Source: Sinorhizobium sp. 6-70 (lineage in GTDB: Bacteria; Pseudomonadota; Alphaproteobacteria; Rhizobiales; Rhizobiaceae). Taken from it: a stretch of DNA of 64,000 nucleotides. The notes below the pieces were generated by a model. It was not told the DNA's origin. It saw only the letters and a program-made list of their open reading frames with translations, and searched no databases. Positions 8,845-17,218 of the stretch are shown in pieces. The DNA lies in NCBI RefSeq assembly GCF_030124375.1, contig NZ_JASKLS010000001.1, forward strand, positions 62,001 through 126,000, written 5' to 3'. Within the stretch, counting starts at the first letter, position 1, and each line of letters opens with the position of its first letter. A program made the translations under genes and the position numbers.

Positions 8845-9885
8845 TTATCCGACGGGTTCGTATGGCACGGTGACGTTCGAAGTGGACTTCAGCCAGTTCG
8901 GTACTGGCAGGCCCTTGGAGGTCAGAAAGTCCGGGTTGAAGAGCTTCGACTGATAGCGGTTACCATAGTCGCAGAGAATCGTCACGATCGTGTGGCCGGG
9001 GCCGAGATCCTTGGCGAGCCGCACCGCGCCGGCAATGTTGATGCCGGTCGAGCCTCCGACGCAGATTCCTTCCTTTTCGATCAGGTCGAAGACGTAGGGC
9101 ACGGCTTCCGAATCGGGGACCTGGTAGGCGAAGTCCGGCGTGAAACCTTCAAGGTTGGCGGTGATGCGGCCCTGACCGATCCCCTCGGTGATCGAGCTTC
9201 CGCTCGCCTTGAGCTCGCCATGTGCATAGTAGTTGTAAAGTGCGGCCCCTTCCGGATCGGCAATACCGATCTTGACGGCTGGATTCTTGGCCCGCAACCC
9301 TTGCGCCACGCCGGCGAGCGTGCCTCCAGAGCCCACCGCGCAGATGAAACCGTCGACCTTGCCGTCTGTGTCACGCCAGATTTCCGGTGCTGTCGTTTCG
9401 ACGTGCGCGTCGCGGTTCGCGACATTGTCGAATTGGTTTGCCCAGATCGCGCCGTTCGGTTCTGTCTTGGCAAGTTCGGCCGCCAGTCGGCCCGAAATCT
9501 TCACGTAGTTGTTAGGATTTTTGTACGGCACCGCCGGGACTTCGACTAGCTCGGCACCCAGCAGGCGCAGCGCGTCCTTTTTCTCCTGGCTCTGCGTTTC
9601 CGGAATGACGATGACCGTGCGGTATCCGAGCGCGCTGGCGACAACCGCGAGACCGATGCCAGTGTTGCCGGCAGTGCCTTCCACGATGACGCCGCCGGGC
9701 TTCAATTGCCCGGATTTTTCCGCTTGGCGGATGATCCAGAGGGCCGCGCGGTCCTTCACCGATTGCCCTGGATTGAGAAATTCCGCTTTGCCCAGGATGG
9801 TGCAGCCGGTGGCTTCGGAAACGGCCTGGAGCCGGATCAACGGCGTGTTGCCGATCGCTTCGAGCACGGACGGAAGAACGGTCAT
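8845..9885 (-). CDS. cysK: Cysteine synthase
   Basis: A 346-aa PLP enzyme making cysteine from O-acetylserine and sulfide. Visible motifs are NPGQSVKDRAALWI with the PLP lysine near residue 45, the substrate loop EGTAGNTGIGLA near 73, and the phosphate-binding GSGGTLAG near 180. The start MTVLPSVLEAIGNTPLIRL is chosen over a 32-codon upstream extension that shows no similarity. It is probably the first gene of the minus-strand cluster. CysK and CysM cannot be separated with certainty by eye; the long C-terminal tail (VPYEPVG) is typical of rhizobial CysK-like proteins. Confidence 0.9.
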   Translation of the reverse strand: MTVLPSVLEAIGNTPLIRLQAVSEATGCTILGKAEFLNPGQSVKDRAALWIIRQAEKSGQLKPGGVIVEGTAGNTGIGLAVVASALGYRTVIVIPETQSQEKKDALRLLGAELVEVPAVPYKNPNNYVKISGRLAAELAKTEPNGAIWANQFDNVANRDAHVETTAPEIWRDTDGKVDGFICAVGSGGTLAGVAQGLRAKNPAVKIGIADPEGAALYNYYAHGELKASGSSITEGIGQGRITANLEGFTPDFAYQVPDSEAVPYVFDLIEKEGICVGGSTGINIAGAVRLAKDLGPGHTIVTILCDYGNRYQSKLFNPDFLTSKGLPVPNWLKSTSNVTVPYEPVG

Positions 9886-10207
9886 TTTGAAAACCTCACG
9901 CTGGACGGAACGGACACCGGGCTTCGACCCAGCATAATCCCTGATGAACGGCGATCCGATAAACATTTGGTTTACAGGCAAGATCGCCGAAATATTGGCG
10001 TGTTTTCGGCTCAGCCTGTGCGTGAGGCAAGAAATAGCGTTTCGCAGCTAACCTGTCCCGGGCAAAATTCGTCTCGGTCGCGAAAAGATCGGCCGTACGA
10101 GGAAAATGTGGGCAGGCGTTGCCGTCGGAGAGGTACTGAGCCCGGGCCGGGGGAGACAGCCAGGGGTTTTGGAAGGGAATGCCCTTCCCGATGGACGCGA
10201 GGACGAA
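9886..10207. other. Divergent intergenic region, cysK / SDR
   Basis: A 322-bp gap between divergent genes, holding their promoters. I see no repeat, RNA gene or convincing small ORF. The SDR start at 10208 is preceded by GAGGACGAA. Confidence 0.5.
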
Positions 10208-11053
10208 ATGACGACAGCATTCATAGCCCGACCCGAGCATGGACTGGTCTGGATAACGGGGGCGAGTTCGGGCATCGGCCGCGCCGTGGCTCTCAGGCTG
10301 GTTGAGGAGGGCTACTCGGTGGTCGTTACGGCCCGCAGCCACGAGAGACTGGTGGCACTTCAGCATGAGGCGTCAGGTCCGGGCAGGATTGTCGTTCTCG
10401 ATGGTGACGTCACCGACCCGCGTGATATGGAACGTTTGCTGGCAGCCATCGAATACGACCACGGGCGGGTCGCTCTGGCGGTGCTCAATGCGGGGGTAGC
10501 GATTCCGGTGCGTGGCGATGATCTCGGTCGGGAAGCCTTCGACAAGAGTTTCGCCGTCAATCTTCATGGCGTGGTCAATTGCCTTGTGCCCGTTGTCGAG
10601 CACATGAGGGCGAACGGCCATGGCCAGATCGCCGTCGTTTCGTCGGTGGCGGGATATTGCGGCCTGCCGATGAACGCCGCTTACGGAGCGACCAAGGCGG
10701 CGCTCATCAATATGGCTGAGAGCTTGAAATTCGACCTCGATCGTATCGGCATCCGCGTGCAGTTGATCTGTCCGGGCTTTGTCGACACAGCCGCTTCGGC
10801 TAGAGGCAAGTTCCCGCGACCGGCTCTGGTGAGCGTAGACGAGGCGGCGGAGCGCATATGCCTCGGCTTGAAGTCCGGACGCTTCGAGATCACTTTTCCG
10901 AAACGCTTTACCTATGCCGTCAAACTGCTGCGGTTCCTTCCCTACGGCGCCTACTTTGCACTTCTCAACTGGCTGGTACCCCAGCGTGCACCCGCAGCCG
11001 CCATGAAAAAGGAGCAATCCCGTTCAAAGCGCCGGCCTCGTCAGGCCGTGTGA
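10208..11053 (+). CDS. Short-chain dehydrogenase/reductase
   Basis: A 281-aa classical SDR with the cofactor motif TGASSGIG near residue 19, the NAG motif (LNAGVAIP) near 95, catalytic Ser in VVSSVAGY and the catalytic pair YGATKAAL near 160. The C-terminal ~40 residues hold a hydrophobic segment (LLRFLPYGAYFALLNWLVP) that could tether it to the membrane, followed by a basic tail. Substrate unknown. Its last 13 bases overlap the convergent mdtI gene. Confidence 0.88.
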   Translation: MTTAFIARPEHGLVWITGASSGIGRAVALRLVEEGYSVVVTARSHERLVALQHEASGPGRIVVLDGDVTDPRDMERLLAAIEYDHGRVALAVLNAGVAIPVRGDDLGREAFDKSFAVNLHGVVNCLVPVVEHMRANGHGQIAVVSSVAGYCGLPMNAAYGATKAALINMAESLKFDLDRIGIRVQLICPGFVDTAASARGKFPRPALVSVDEAAERICLGLKSGRFEITFPKRFTYAVKLLRFLPYGAYFALLNWLVPQRAPAAAMKKEQSRSKRRPRQAV

Positions 11054-11367
11054 AGCACGAGAACCGCGCCGAAGACCAGCGACAGGCCGACCCAGCCGAC
11101 AGGTTTCAGTTTCTGACCGAAGAACAGGCGCCCGCAGATCGCGGTGCCGAAGATGCCGGTCGCGCCGAGCACTGCATAGGCGATGGCAAGTTCCATACCC
11201 TTGACCGCTTCGGCGAGCAGCGCGAAGGCGGCAAGTACCAGGAGAATCGAAAGCACTCCCCAGCCGCGCCGCGCGAAGCCGTTCGACTTCGTGGACGCCA
11301 GATTCGCTGCGACGTCGAGGACGCCGGCCATAACCGCGAAAGCGAAATAGAAGCCATCGGCGCTCAT
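11041..11367 (-). CDS. mdtI: SMR efflux subunit MdtI
   Basis: A 108-aa, four-helix inner-membrane protein of the small multidrug resistance family. It has the expected ANLASTKSNGFARRGWG, LAEAVKGMELAIAYAVLGATG and GRLFFGQKLKPVGWVGL segments of MdtI. SMR pairs such as MdtJI export spermidine as heterodimers. It overlaps mdtJ by 4 bp (ATGA), so translation is coupled. One glutamate sits in the AEAVKG helix; the TM1 glutamate of EmrE appears as aspartate (GVLDVAAN), as expected for the MdtI partner. Confidence 0.85.
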   Translation of the reverse strand: MSADGFYFAFAVMAGVLDVAANLASTKSNGFARRGWGVLSILLVLAAFALLAEAVKGMELAIAYAVLGATGIFGTAICGRLFFGQKLKPVGWVGLSLVFGAVLVLHTA

Positions 11368-11720
11368 CGGGCTGCTTCTCCCGCCGCTTCCTCTTCCGGC
11401 ACCTCACCGGCGTTGACAAGCAGTATTCCGACGACAGCCATGGACAGGCCCAGCGCCTCGCGGCCGCTCAGTACATGGCCAAAGACGAACACGGAGACGA
11501 GCGTGATGAGGGCGACACCGGACCCTTCCCAGATGGCATAGGCGACGCCGACGGAGATCGTCTTCACCGCCTTGGCAAGGAACACGTATGAGAGTGCGAT
11601 CGAGGCGTACATGATCGCATGCCCGACGTAGGAGCCAGAGGCCGAAGCAGCCTTCATCGCCGTGAGGCCTGCGACCTCTGTCGTGATCGCGAGGACCAGG
11701 AAAAGCCATGCAACACGCAT
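11364..11720 (-). CDS. mdtJ: SMR efflux subunit MdtJ
   Basis: A 118-aa four-helix SMR protein with the TM1 glutamate in AITTEVAGLTAMK near residue 15, the AVKTISVGVAYAIWEGSG core and FGHVLSGREALGLS. These match MdtJ, the other half of the spermidine/multidrug exporter. It is the upstream gene of a two-gene operon with mdtI (4-bp overlap). The C-terminal EEEAAGEAAR tail is acidic and short. Confidence 0.87.
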   Translation of the reverse strand: MRVAWLFLVLAITTEVAGLTAMKAASASGSYVGHAIMYASIALSYVFLAKAVKTISVGVAYAIWEGSGVALITLVSVFVFGHVLSGREALGLSMAVVGILLVNAGEVPEEEAAGEAAR

Positions 11721-11751
11721 GAGGGACCTTCAGAGACTATACCGACAAACG

Positions 11752-11789
11752 AAAAGAGCCATTCGGGCGTTTGCCGCGAATGGCTCTTT
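11752..11789 (-). terminator. Terminator downstream of tRNA-Asn
   Basis: AAAGAGCCATTCG and CGAATGGCTCTTT pair perfectly. Read on the minus strand it follows the tRNA-Asn 3' end by 5 bp and ends in TTTTCG, so it terminates the tRNA transcript before mdtJ. Confidence 0.8.
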
Positions 11790-11794
11790 GAAAC

Positions 11795-11869
11795 TGGCTC
11801 CCCGGGCCGGATTCGAACCGGCGACCTATCGATTAACAGTCGAGTGCTCTACCGCTGAGCTACCAGGGA
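11795..11869 (-). tRNA. tRNA-Asn (GUU)
   Basis: A 75-nt gene including encoded CCA. Acceptor arms TCCCTGG and CCGGGGA pair, the D-arm begins TAGCTCAGCGG, the anticodon loop contains GTT (CGACTGTTAATCG), and the T-arm reads GGTTCGAATCC. Confidence 0.96.
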
Positions 11870-12007
11870 TCATCTGCGCCGCAGAAGTGAGGCTGCTAAT
11901 ACAAATGCTTTTTCGATTTGCCAAGCGGTTTTTCAAAAAAAATGACAACGGCGGTTGCGAGGCTGTGGAGAAGGCCCCAATTCTGGGAGGAGCATGAAAG
12001 AGCAATA

Positions 12008-12301
12008 ATGACGAACGACAGGAAAGAACGGCATTTCGGCATCGATCCGCATACGCACGAACTCGTCCTCGGCAAATGGCGTATGAACTTGCCCGACTCG
12101 CCGGTGCTGCGGATTCTGTTTGGCACGCTCCTTGTCTTGGGCGGACTGCTGGGTTTCCTGCCGGTGCTAGGCTTCTGGATGATTCCTCTGGGACTGCTCG
12201 TGCTTTCTCACGACATACCGGCCATCCGCCGGCGTCGCCGCAAGCTGGCGGTCTGGTGGGCGCGCCGGCGCGGCCAGCAGAATTCTTCCGACAAGTCCTG
12301 A
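12008..12301 (+). CDS. PGPGW-type small membrane protein
   Basis: A 97-aa protein with one long hydrophobic hairpin (LRILFGTLLVLGGLLGFLP, then VLGFWMIPLGLLVLS) between a charged N-terminus and a very basic C-terminus (RRRRRKLAVWWARRR). This fits the PGPGW putative transmembrane family of unknown function. A GGGAGGAG sequence lies ~17 bp before the ATG, and a four-codon frame (ATG AAA GAG CAA TAA at 11994) lies between them, so translation may be re-initiated; this is inference. Confidence 0.72.
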   Translation: MTNDRKERHFGIDPHTHELVLGKWRMNLPDSPVLRILFGTLLVLGGLLGFLPVLGFWMIPLGLLVLSHDIPAIRRRRRKLAVWWARRRGQQNSSDKS

Positions 12302-12463
12302 AAGGGCCCATGCGGCGCGGGGGCGCCAAGAGCGGCATTAGCGGAGCGCTGCGGAGAAAGTGGATGACCTCGCGCCGTCCCACCTTTTTCGGACCACTCC
12401 CCCTTGCACTCCTCATAGATTCGTTCTAAACGCCGGCCATCGCTTGATCGATCCAGCGTGAGA

Positions 12464-12537
12464 GGCCTCGTGGCGGAGTGGTGACGCAGAGGACTGCAAA
12501 TCCTTGTACCCCGGTTCAATTCCGGGCGAGGCCTCCA
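12464..12537 (+). tRNA. tRNA-Cys (GCA)
   Basis: A 74-nt gene including CCA. Acceptor arms GGCCTCG and CGAGGCC pair, the anticodon arm is AGGACTGCAAATCCT with anticodon GCA, and the T-arm is CCGGTTCAATTCCGG. Confidence 0.96.
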
Positions 12538-12892
12538 AAGCTTTATTTCAAGAAAATCAACGACAAATGTGTAGGCCAACGCTTTGTTGCTTGGCTGACG
12601 GCAAAGCCGTTCGGCTCGCCAACGCGCTTCGCGGCGGTCGCTGCCGTCGTTAACGGGATCGGCGCCTCGACAAGGGTGTAAAGCCCTTGGCTTGGCCGCC
12701 CGAGTTGCAATGTGATTTCTACCGCATGTCTCCTTGAATCGACCTCGACTTAGGGACAAAGACATGCCGCAATTCAAAGTGCGACAGCGACCTTTGCGCG
12801 TCCGATAAGACGCGCGGCGCTGTAGGTGCCTACCGGCCTGCCGCAAGTCGGATTGCTGTGCCCGACGCTTGCCGGGCAACAGCCCGTCTCGA
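12538..12892. other. Intergenic region between tRNA-Cys and lexA
   Basis: A 355-bp gap that holds the RIME-type repeat at 12724-12825 and no convincing gene. Open frames here run through the repeat and the tRNA and are spurious. Confidence 0.6.
12724..12825 (+). repeat. RIME-type intergenic repeat
   Basis: About 102 bp from GCATGTCTCCTTGAATCG to GGCGCTGTAG. It has two palindromic halves: GCATG(T)...CATGC, and CAGCG...GCGCTG around GCGCGTC...GACGCGC. Other copies in this window are at 25081 and 60240 (same orientation) and 15065 and 41082 (inverted). Confidence 0.85.
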
Positions 12893-13612
12893 TTAGTGAT
12901 AGCGGCGAATAAGGCCGACGAGCTTGCCTTGGATCTTGACGCGGTCCGGTCCGAATATCCGCGTTTCATAGGCCGGGTTGGCCGCTTCGAGCGCAATGGA
13001 CGCGCCTTTTCTGCGGAACCGTTTGAGGGTTGCCTCTTCATCATCGACAAGCGCAACGATGATGTCGCCGGGATTGGCCGTGTTCGTATTCCGAATGATC
13101 ACGGTATCGCCGTCGAAGATACCCGCCTCGATCATCGAGTCACCCTTGATCTCGAGCGCGTAGTGTTCGCCGCTGCCGATCATCTCCATCGGGACGGAAA
13201 TATCGTGTGTGTTATTCTGGATCGCGGAAATCGGGACACCGGCTGCAATGCGTCCCATGACCGGCACTGAAACCGATGCAGTATCGCTCGGCGGCGCCGA
13301 TTTCGCTGTGGCGGCAGGGGCGGCAGGTGGCTTGCCCAGGCTGCCTTCGATCACACTTGGCGAGAAGCCACGCCGAGGCTGCGGGCTCGCCGTGTAGGCC
13401 TCGGGTAGCTTGATGACCTCAAGCGCGCGCGCCCGATTGGGAAGACGGCGAATGAACCCGCGCTCTTCAAGCGCGGTGATCAACCGATGGATGCCCGACT
13501 TGGAGGCGAGGTCCAGTGCGTCTTTCATCTCGTCGAAGGACGGCGGCACCCCGGATTCCTTCATTCGTTCGTGAATGAACAGAAGCAATTCCTGCTGCTT
13601 GCGGGTTAGCAT
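12893..13612 (-). CDS. lexA: LexA repressor
   Basis: A 239-aa SOS repressor. The N-terminal winged helix ([17 protein letters not shown], then [21 protein letters not shown]) is followed by a Pro/Ala-rich linker typical of rhizobia. The C-terminal protease domain has the Ala124-Gly125 cleavage site (RIAAGVP), catalytic Ser159 (KGDSMIEAG) and Lys197 (EATLKRF), so RecA-stimulated self-cleavage should be intact. An SOS box upstream (13661) indicates autoregulation. It is monocistronic and ends near a RIME-type repeat. Confidence 0.98.
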   Translation of the reverse strand: MLTRKQQELLLFIHERMKESGVPPSFDEMKDALDLASKSGIHRLITALEERGFIRRLPNRARALEVIKLPEAYTASPQPRRGFSPSVIEGSLGKPPAAPAATAKSAPPSDTASVSVPVMGRIAAGVPISAIQNNTHDISVPMEMIGSGEHYALEIKGDSMIEAGIFDGDTVIIRNTNTANPGDIIVALVDDEEATLKRFRRKGASIALEAANPAYETRIFGPDRVKIQGKLVGLIRRYH

Positions 13613-13660
13613 GGCGCGTCACTCCAGAATCGCGAAACAAATCAAGAACAGACACTATCT

Positions 13661-13675
13661 GTTCCATATGTGTTC
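13661..13675 (-). promoter_or_regulatory. SOS box (LexA operator)
   Basis: GTTCCATATGTGTTC matches the alphaproteobacterial LexA site GTTC-N7-GTTC exactly. It lies 49 bp upstream of the lexA start, beside an imperfect palindrome GAACAGACACTATCTGTTC at 13646-13664 that shares one half-site. Confidence 0.9.
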
Positions 13676-13797
13676 CGCAAGTGCCTAAAATTCCGTGAAT
13701 ATCCCTGGCTATCGCGAATTCCTCTGGAGACGCGTCGACCGTTCCGCCGACCGCCTCGCCGCCGAACCACGCAGAGGGCAGGGTCGCGCTTTCGGTC

Positions 13798-14739
13798 TTA
13801 TATTTTTGTCAGCTTGGTGAGGGCACCGGAGTTTGCGCGCGTCGCCGCTGTGATCTCCTGGATCAGGGCCTGGCTCGCCACGGGAATTGAGACATCCGAT
13901 CGGAAGATCAGCCCCACCTTTTGCGGTGGCACGAGCTCGTGGATGTCGAGCTGGGCGGATATGTCGATCTCGACCAACGAACCGGTCTCGAGTTCGATGC
14001 GTACGGCGTCCTGGCGCACAAGGCCGATGAACTCGCTCTTCTGGAGGATGTTCTTGACGAACATCGGAGAGCCGCTGCGCAACACCGATTTATTGAATTC
14101 CGTACCGACAAGCTTGCGCAGCGCGCCCTCGAGATCGCGGTTGCCGGTCAATACCACCCAAGGATACTGCGTCAGTTCGTTGAGCTCGATCTGATGGCCG
14201 TCAAGCATGGGGTGACCGGCGCGTACGACGAGGATCATGGAATCGAGATAGAGTTCGCTCTGTTCGACATCGGGCGGAAGATCCTCCGGCTCGAAGAGGG
14301 TGGCGATCAGGAAATCGAGATCCCCCAGAAGCAAGGGACGGATCAGGTCGCTGCGGGTGCCATTGGCAATGTTGATGGTGAGGCGCCGATCGTCGGTGAC
14401 AAGTCTGAGGATCGCGAATGCCAGCGTGCGGCTGTCCGGGCCAAGCGGAGCGCCGACGTTGATCTCGCCCGATCCGAGCGTGCGGAGCGCTTTGATATCG
14501 CTCTCCATCTTGCGCATCTCCGCCGCAATGCGCCGCGCATGATCGAAGACCGCCTCGCCGAAAGACGTAAGCGTGATGCCGCGTGGCCCGCGGTCGAGCA
14601 GGGGCACTCCGAAGGCATATTCAAGCATCTGGATGCTTTTCGAAAGCGCCGGCTGGGAAAGATTGAGGCGTTGCGCGGCCTTGTTCAGGCTGCCCAGCTC
14701 AGCGACTGCAAGGAATCGGTTGACCGAACGCAGATCCAT
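13798..14739 (-). CDS. LysR-family transcriptional regulator
   Basis: A 313-aa LTTR. The N-terminal helix-turn-helix is clear (FLAVAELGSLNKAAQRLNLS, then QPALSKSIQMLEYAFGVPLL), followed by the periplasmic-binding-like effector domain (GEINVGAPLGPDSRTLAFAI). It is divergent from the catabolic operon starting at 15191 and is the obvious candidate regulator, with an operon intermediate or imported substrate as co-inducer. That link is inferred from position. Confidence 0.93.
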   Translation of the reverse strand: MDLRSVNRFLAVAELGSLNKAAQRLNLSQPALSKSIQMLEYAFGVPLLDRGPRGITLTSFGEAVFDHARRIAAEMRKMESDIKALRTLGSGEINVGAPLGPDSRTLAFAILRLVTDDRRLTINIANGTRSDLIRPLLLGDLDFLIATLFEPEDLPPDVEQSELYLDSMILVVRAGHPMLDGHQIELNELTQYPWVVLTGNRDLEGALRKLVGTEFNKSVLRSGSPMFVKNILQKSEFIGLVRQDAVRIELETGSLVEIDISAQLDIHELVPPQKVGLIFRSDVSIPVASQALIQEITAATRANSGALTKLTKI

Positions 14740-14777
14740 ATTTCACCTCCCCGAGAAACTGGATTTGACGATAATCA

Positions 14778-14798
14778 GTTCTAACTTTTGGTTTGAAC
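14778..14798. promoter_or_regulatory. Candidate LysR operator
   Basis: A dyad, GTTC-N13-GAAC, lies 39 bp upstream of the LysR start in an AT-rich stretch. LysR proteins bind interrupted dyads, often T-N11-A, near their own promoters. Only position and symmetry support this. Confidence 0.3.
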
Positions 14799-15064
14799 GA
14801 TATCAAATCATTCTTCTTGATTTTAGAACCTCCCAACCGCAGACTTCGATCATTCCCGGCGGCCACAATCGATTTCCGCGAGGGAAGACCGAAGCGAAAG
14901 TCCTTCGGGACGGGGTTGTACGAGGCCGTGAGGAGACGGTGTCGCACAATCGAAGCGACGGTCGAGGAGCAGCATTTCCGGGCAGTCCGGATTCAATCAT
15001 CGCCTGATCATGGTCGGCCCGCAGGGAACGCGCCGCGCGTCCCAACGGTTTCGACCGGCTTTTT

Positions 15065-15167
15065 CTACGGCGCCGCGCGTCTTGTCAGACGCGCAAAAGG
15101 ACGCTGTAGCACTTTGAATCAGTGCATGTTTTTTTCCTTAAATCGGGTCCGATCTAAGGAAACATGC
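15065..15167 (-). repeat. RIME-type intergenic repeat (inverted)
   Basis: About 103 bp from CTACGGCGCCGCGCG to AAACATGC, the inverse of the 12724 and 25081 copies. It ends 23 bp before the first start codon of the catabolic operon, so it is probably transcribed as part of the 5' leader. Confidence 0.85.
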
Positions 15168-15190
15168 AGGAGGCACGAGGGGAGGATTGC

Positions 15191-16054
15191 ATGTCAATAA
15201 GAGTTGGATTCGTAGGCGTCGGCGCAATGGGATTGGCCATGTCATCGCACGTGCTGAAGGCGGGCTTCGCCGTGGCGGCCTACGACGTTGATGCCGGCTG
15301 TCTCGCAAAGGCTTCGGCCGCAGGTATCACGGCCGCGAAAGACCTCGCCGATCTCGCGACGATGGCCGACGTCTTCATCGTCGTCGTCGCGACCGATGAC
15401 CAGTCGCGTGCCGTGACCAGGGAGTTGGCGCCCCTCGCCAAAAAGGGCTCAGTCATTGCGATCGCCGCGACCAACAATCCGGGCACGATGCGCGAACTCA
15501 GCGACTACTGTGACAGCTATGGCGTCAAGTTCATCGACGCGCCGGTTGTCTACGGTCTGGAGGGAGCGCGCGAGGGCACGCTTCTTTCGCTCTGCGGTGG
15601 ACGCGAGGCCGATGTCGAAATGGCGCGTCCGGTGTTGATGAGCTACAGCCGCGACGTGCTGCATGTCGGCGATGTCGGCTCCGGACAGCTTGCCAAAGCC
15701 TGCAACAATCTGCTGCATTGGATCCATTGTGTCGGCAATTACGAAGCGCTGCTCCTTGCCAAGCGCTACGGCGTCGATGCGCAGCGCATGCGCGAGATTT
15801 TGCTGAAGAGCCCCGGCTACAACAACACCCTGGAGCGCTGGGACGGTACCCGCTTCACCTGGCATGAGAAGGATATGGATGTCGTTCTGGACCTTGCGCA
15901 GGCGGGCGGGCTGGTGCTGCCGCTGAGCGGCCAGACCGACCAGCTCATCAAACTGTTGACGCCTGCCGATGTGCGCGACTTGCTCTACGGTCCCGAGGCC
16001 CACTATCTCGGCCGCCGCGTCGTTGCGATCAATGGCGAGGCCGCAACCACCTGA
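15191..16054 (+). CDS. Beta-hydroxyacid (3-hydroxyisobutyrate-type) dehydrogenase
   Basis: A 287-aa NAD(P)-dependent oxidoreductase. The cofactor motif GFVGVGAMGLAMSSHVLKAGF is at residues 6-26, the substrate-binding DAPVVYGLEGAREGTL near 117, and the catalytic Lys in GSGQLAKACNNLLH near 172. The family oxidises 3-hydroxyisobutyrate, tartronate semialdehyde and similar acids; the substrate here is unknown. It is the first gene of the LysR-linked operon. The start at 15191 follows GGGGAGGATTGC; a frame nine codons longer is less likely. Confidence 0.85.
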   Translation: MSIRVGFVGVGAMGLAMSSHVLKAGFAVAAYDVDAGCLAKASAAGITAAKDLADLATMADVFIVVVATDDQSRAVTRELAPLAKKGSVIAIAATNNPGTMRELSDYCDSYGVKFIDAPVVYGLEGAREGTLLSLCGGREADVEMARPVLMSYSRDVLHVGDVGSGQLAKACNNLLHWIHCVGNYEALLLAKRYGVDAQRMREILLKSPGYNNTLERWDGTRFTWHEKDMDVVLDLAQAGGLVLPLSGQTDQLIKLLTPADVRDLLYGPEAHYLGRRVVAINGEAATT

Positions 16055-16096
16055 GAATTCTGCTCTGCCGACGTTTCGCGCAACGGGAGCTGAATC

Positions 16097-17218
16097 ATGG
16101 AAATTGTTGCATTCGATATCGAGCCGGTGGTCCTAAAGAAGGACGATCCGGAATGGAAATTCGCGCTTGGCGCCAATCCGAACACGGAAGGTGTGATCCT
16201 GCGCATCGCAACGGCAGAGGCCGAAGGGTTCGGCTATGCCTCGGCCACGGCCCATATGGGTTCGATTAAGTCTGCGCTTGTCGCCGAGCTATGTCATTTC
16301 CGTCCCCTGGTGGTGGGCAGCCGCGCCGACGAGATCGGCGCCATCATGCAGAGGCTTGACCGCAGGCTCCGCGGAGCGCCGCAGGCCAAGGCCGCTGTCG
16401 ACTGCGCGCTCCACGACCTTCTCGCACGGACGCTGAATGTCCCGCTCGCGACGCTGTTCGGCGGCAAACTGCGCGGCGAGGTGCCGATCCTGCGCATTCT
16501 CGCCATCAAGTCACCGGATGCGATGGCTGCTCAGGCGAGGCGCCGCGTCGACCAGGGATACCGGTACCTGAAGATCAAGGTGCACGGCGATGTCGACGCG
16601 GACGTCGCGCGGGTAGCGGCCATCCGTGCCGAGGTCGGTCCGGACGTACATCTGACGATCGATGCCAACCAGTCCTATTCGCCGAAGGACGCGATAACCG
16701 CGATCCTTAAGATGGCGGACCATGGCATCGAGCTCGTCGAGCAGCCGGTGCCAGCCGAGGATCTCGAAGGCTTGTCAGTTGTGACGAGGATGGTCCCGAT
16801 CGCCGTCGAGGCCGACGAGGCGGCGGGCTCTCTCACAGAAGTCTACGATCTGGCAAAACATCGGCGCGTCGATGCGGTCAGCCTGAAGATCCCGAAGCTC
16901 GGCGGTATCCGCAACACGCTCGCGGCGGCCGCGCTCTGCGAACAGGCGGGCATAAGGTACCGCATGGGCGCCGCTGTCGGCAGCCGACTGCTCTCCTCCT
17001 TCGCCATTCATCTCGCCTGCGCGCTTCCGGGGGTGGAATACGCCTGCGAACTCGGTGAGTTCGAGCGACTACTCGGCGACCCCTTTGGCGGCTTGTCGGT
17101 CGAAGACGGGGTGCTCCGGCTACCATCCGGCCCCGGGACCGGAGTGCAAAAGATCGATGCCAGCGCGCAGGGCCCAGCGACCGAGAATTACGAAGCTTTC
17201 ATGATGACGAAAGGATGA
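16097..17218 (+). CDS. Mandelate racemase / muconate lactonizing enzyme family protein
   Basis: A 373-aa enolase-superfamily enzyme. The barrel shows the MLE-subgroup signature: KIKVH (Lys-x-Lys base near residue 156), metal ligands in IDANQ, VEQP and ADEA, and the second catalytic Lys in VSLKIPKLGG near 259. Reactions in this subgroup include cycloisomerisation, racemisation and dehydration, all starting by abstracting a proton alpha to a carboxylate. It overlaps the next gene by 4 bp (ATGA), so translation is coupled. The substrate is not predictable from sequence. Confidence 0.88.
   Translation: MEIVAFDIEPVVLKKDDPEWKFALGANPNTEGVILRIATAEAEGFGYASATAHMGSIKSALVAELCHFRPLVVGSRADEIGAIMQRLDRRLRGAPQAKAAVDCALHDLLARTLNVPLATLFGGKLRGEVPILRILAIKSPDAMAAQARRRVDQGYRYLKIKVHGDVDADVARVAAIRAEVGPDVHLTIDANQSYSPKDAITAILKMADHGIELVEQPVPAEDLEGLSVVTRMVPIAVEADEAAGSLTEVYDLAKHRRVDAVSLKIPKLGGIRNTLAAAALCEQAGIRYRMGAAVGSRLLSSFAIHLACALPGVEYACELGEFERLLGDPFGGLSVEDGVLRLPSGPGTGVQKIDASAQGPATENYEAFMMTKG

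Larger units (their letters stand above)
14740..15190. other. Divergent control region of the LysR-linked catabolic operon
   Basis: A 451-bp region that must hold the promoters of the LysR gene and of the operon. It has an AT-rich part next to the LysR start, a candidate operator at 14778-14798, ~260 bp with no recognisable feature, and a RIME-type repeat ending 23 bp before the operon start. A strong GGGGAGGA site precedes ATG 15191. Confidence 0.6.

Noticed and set aside
12208..13056. 282-codon minus-strand frame near tRNA-Cys
   Set aside because: It runs through the tRNA, a RIME repeat and the lexA 3' end, so it is spurious.
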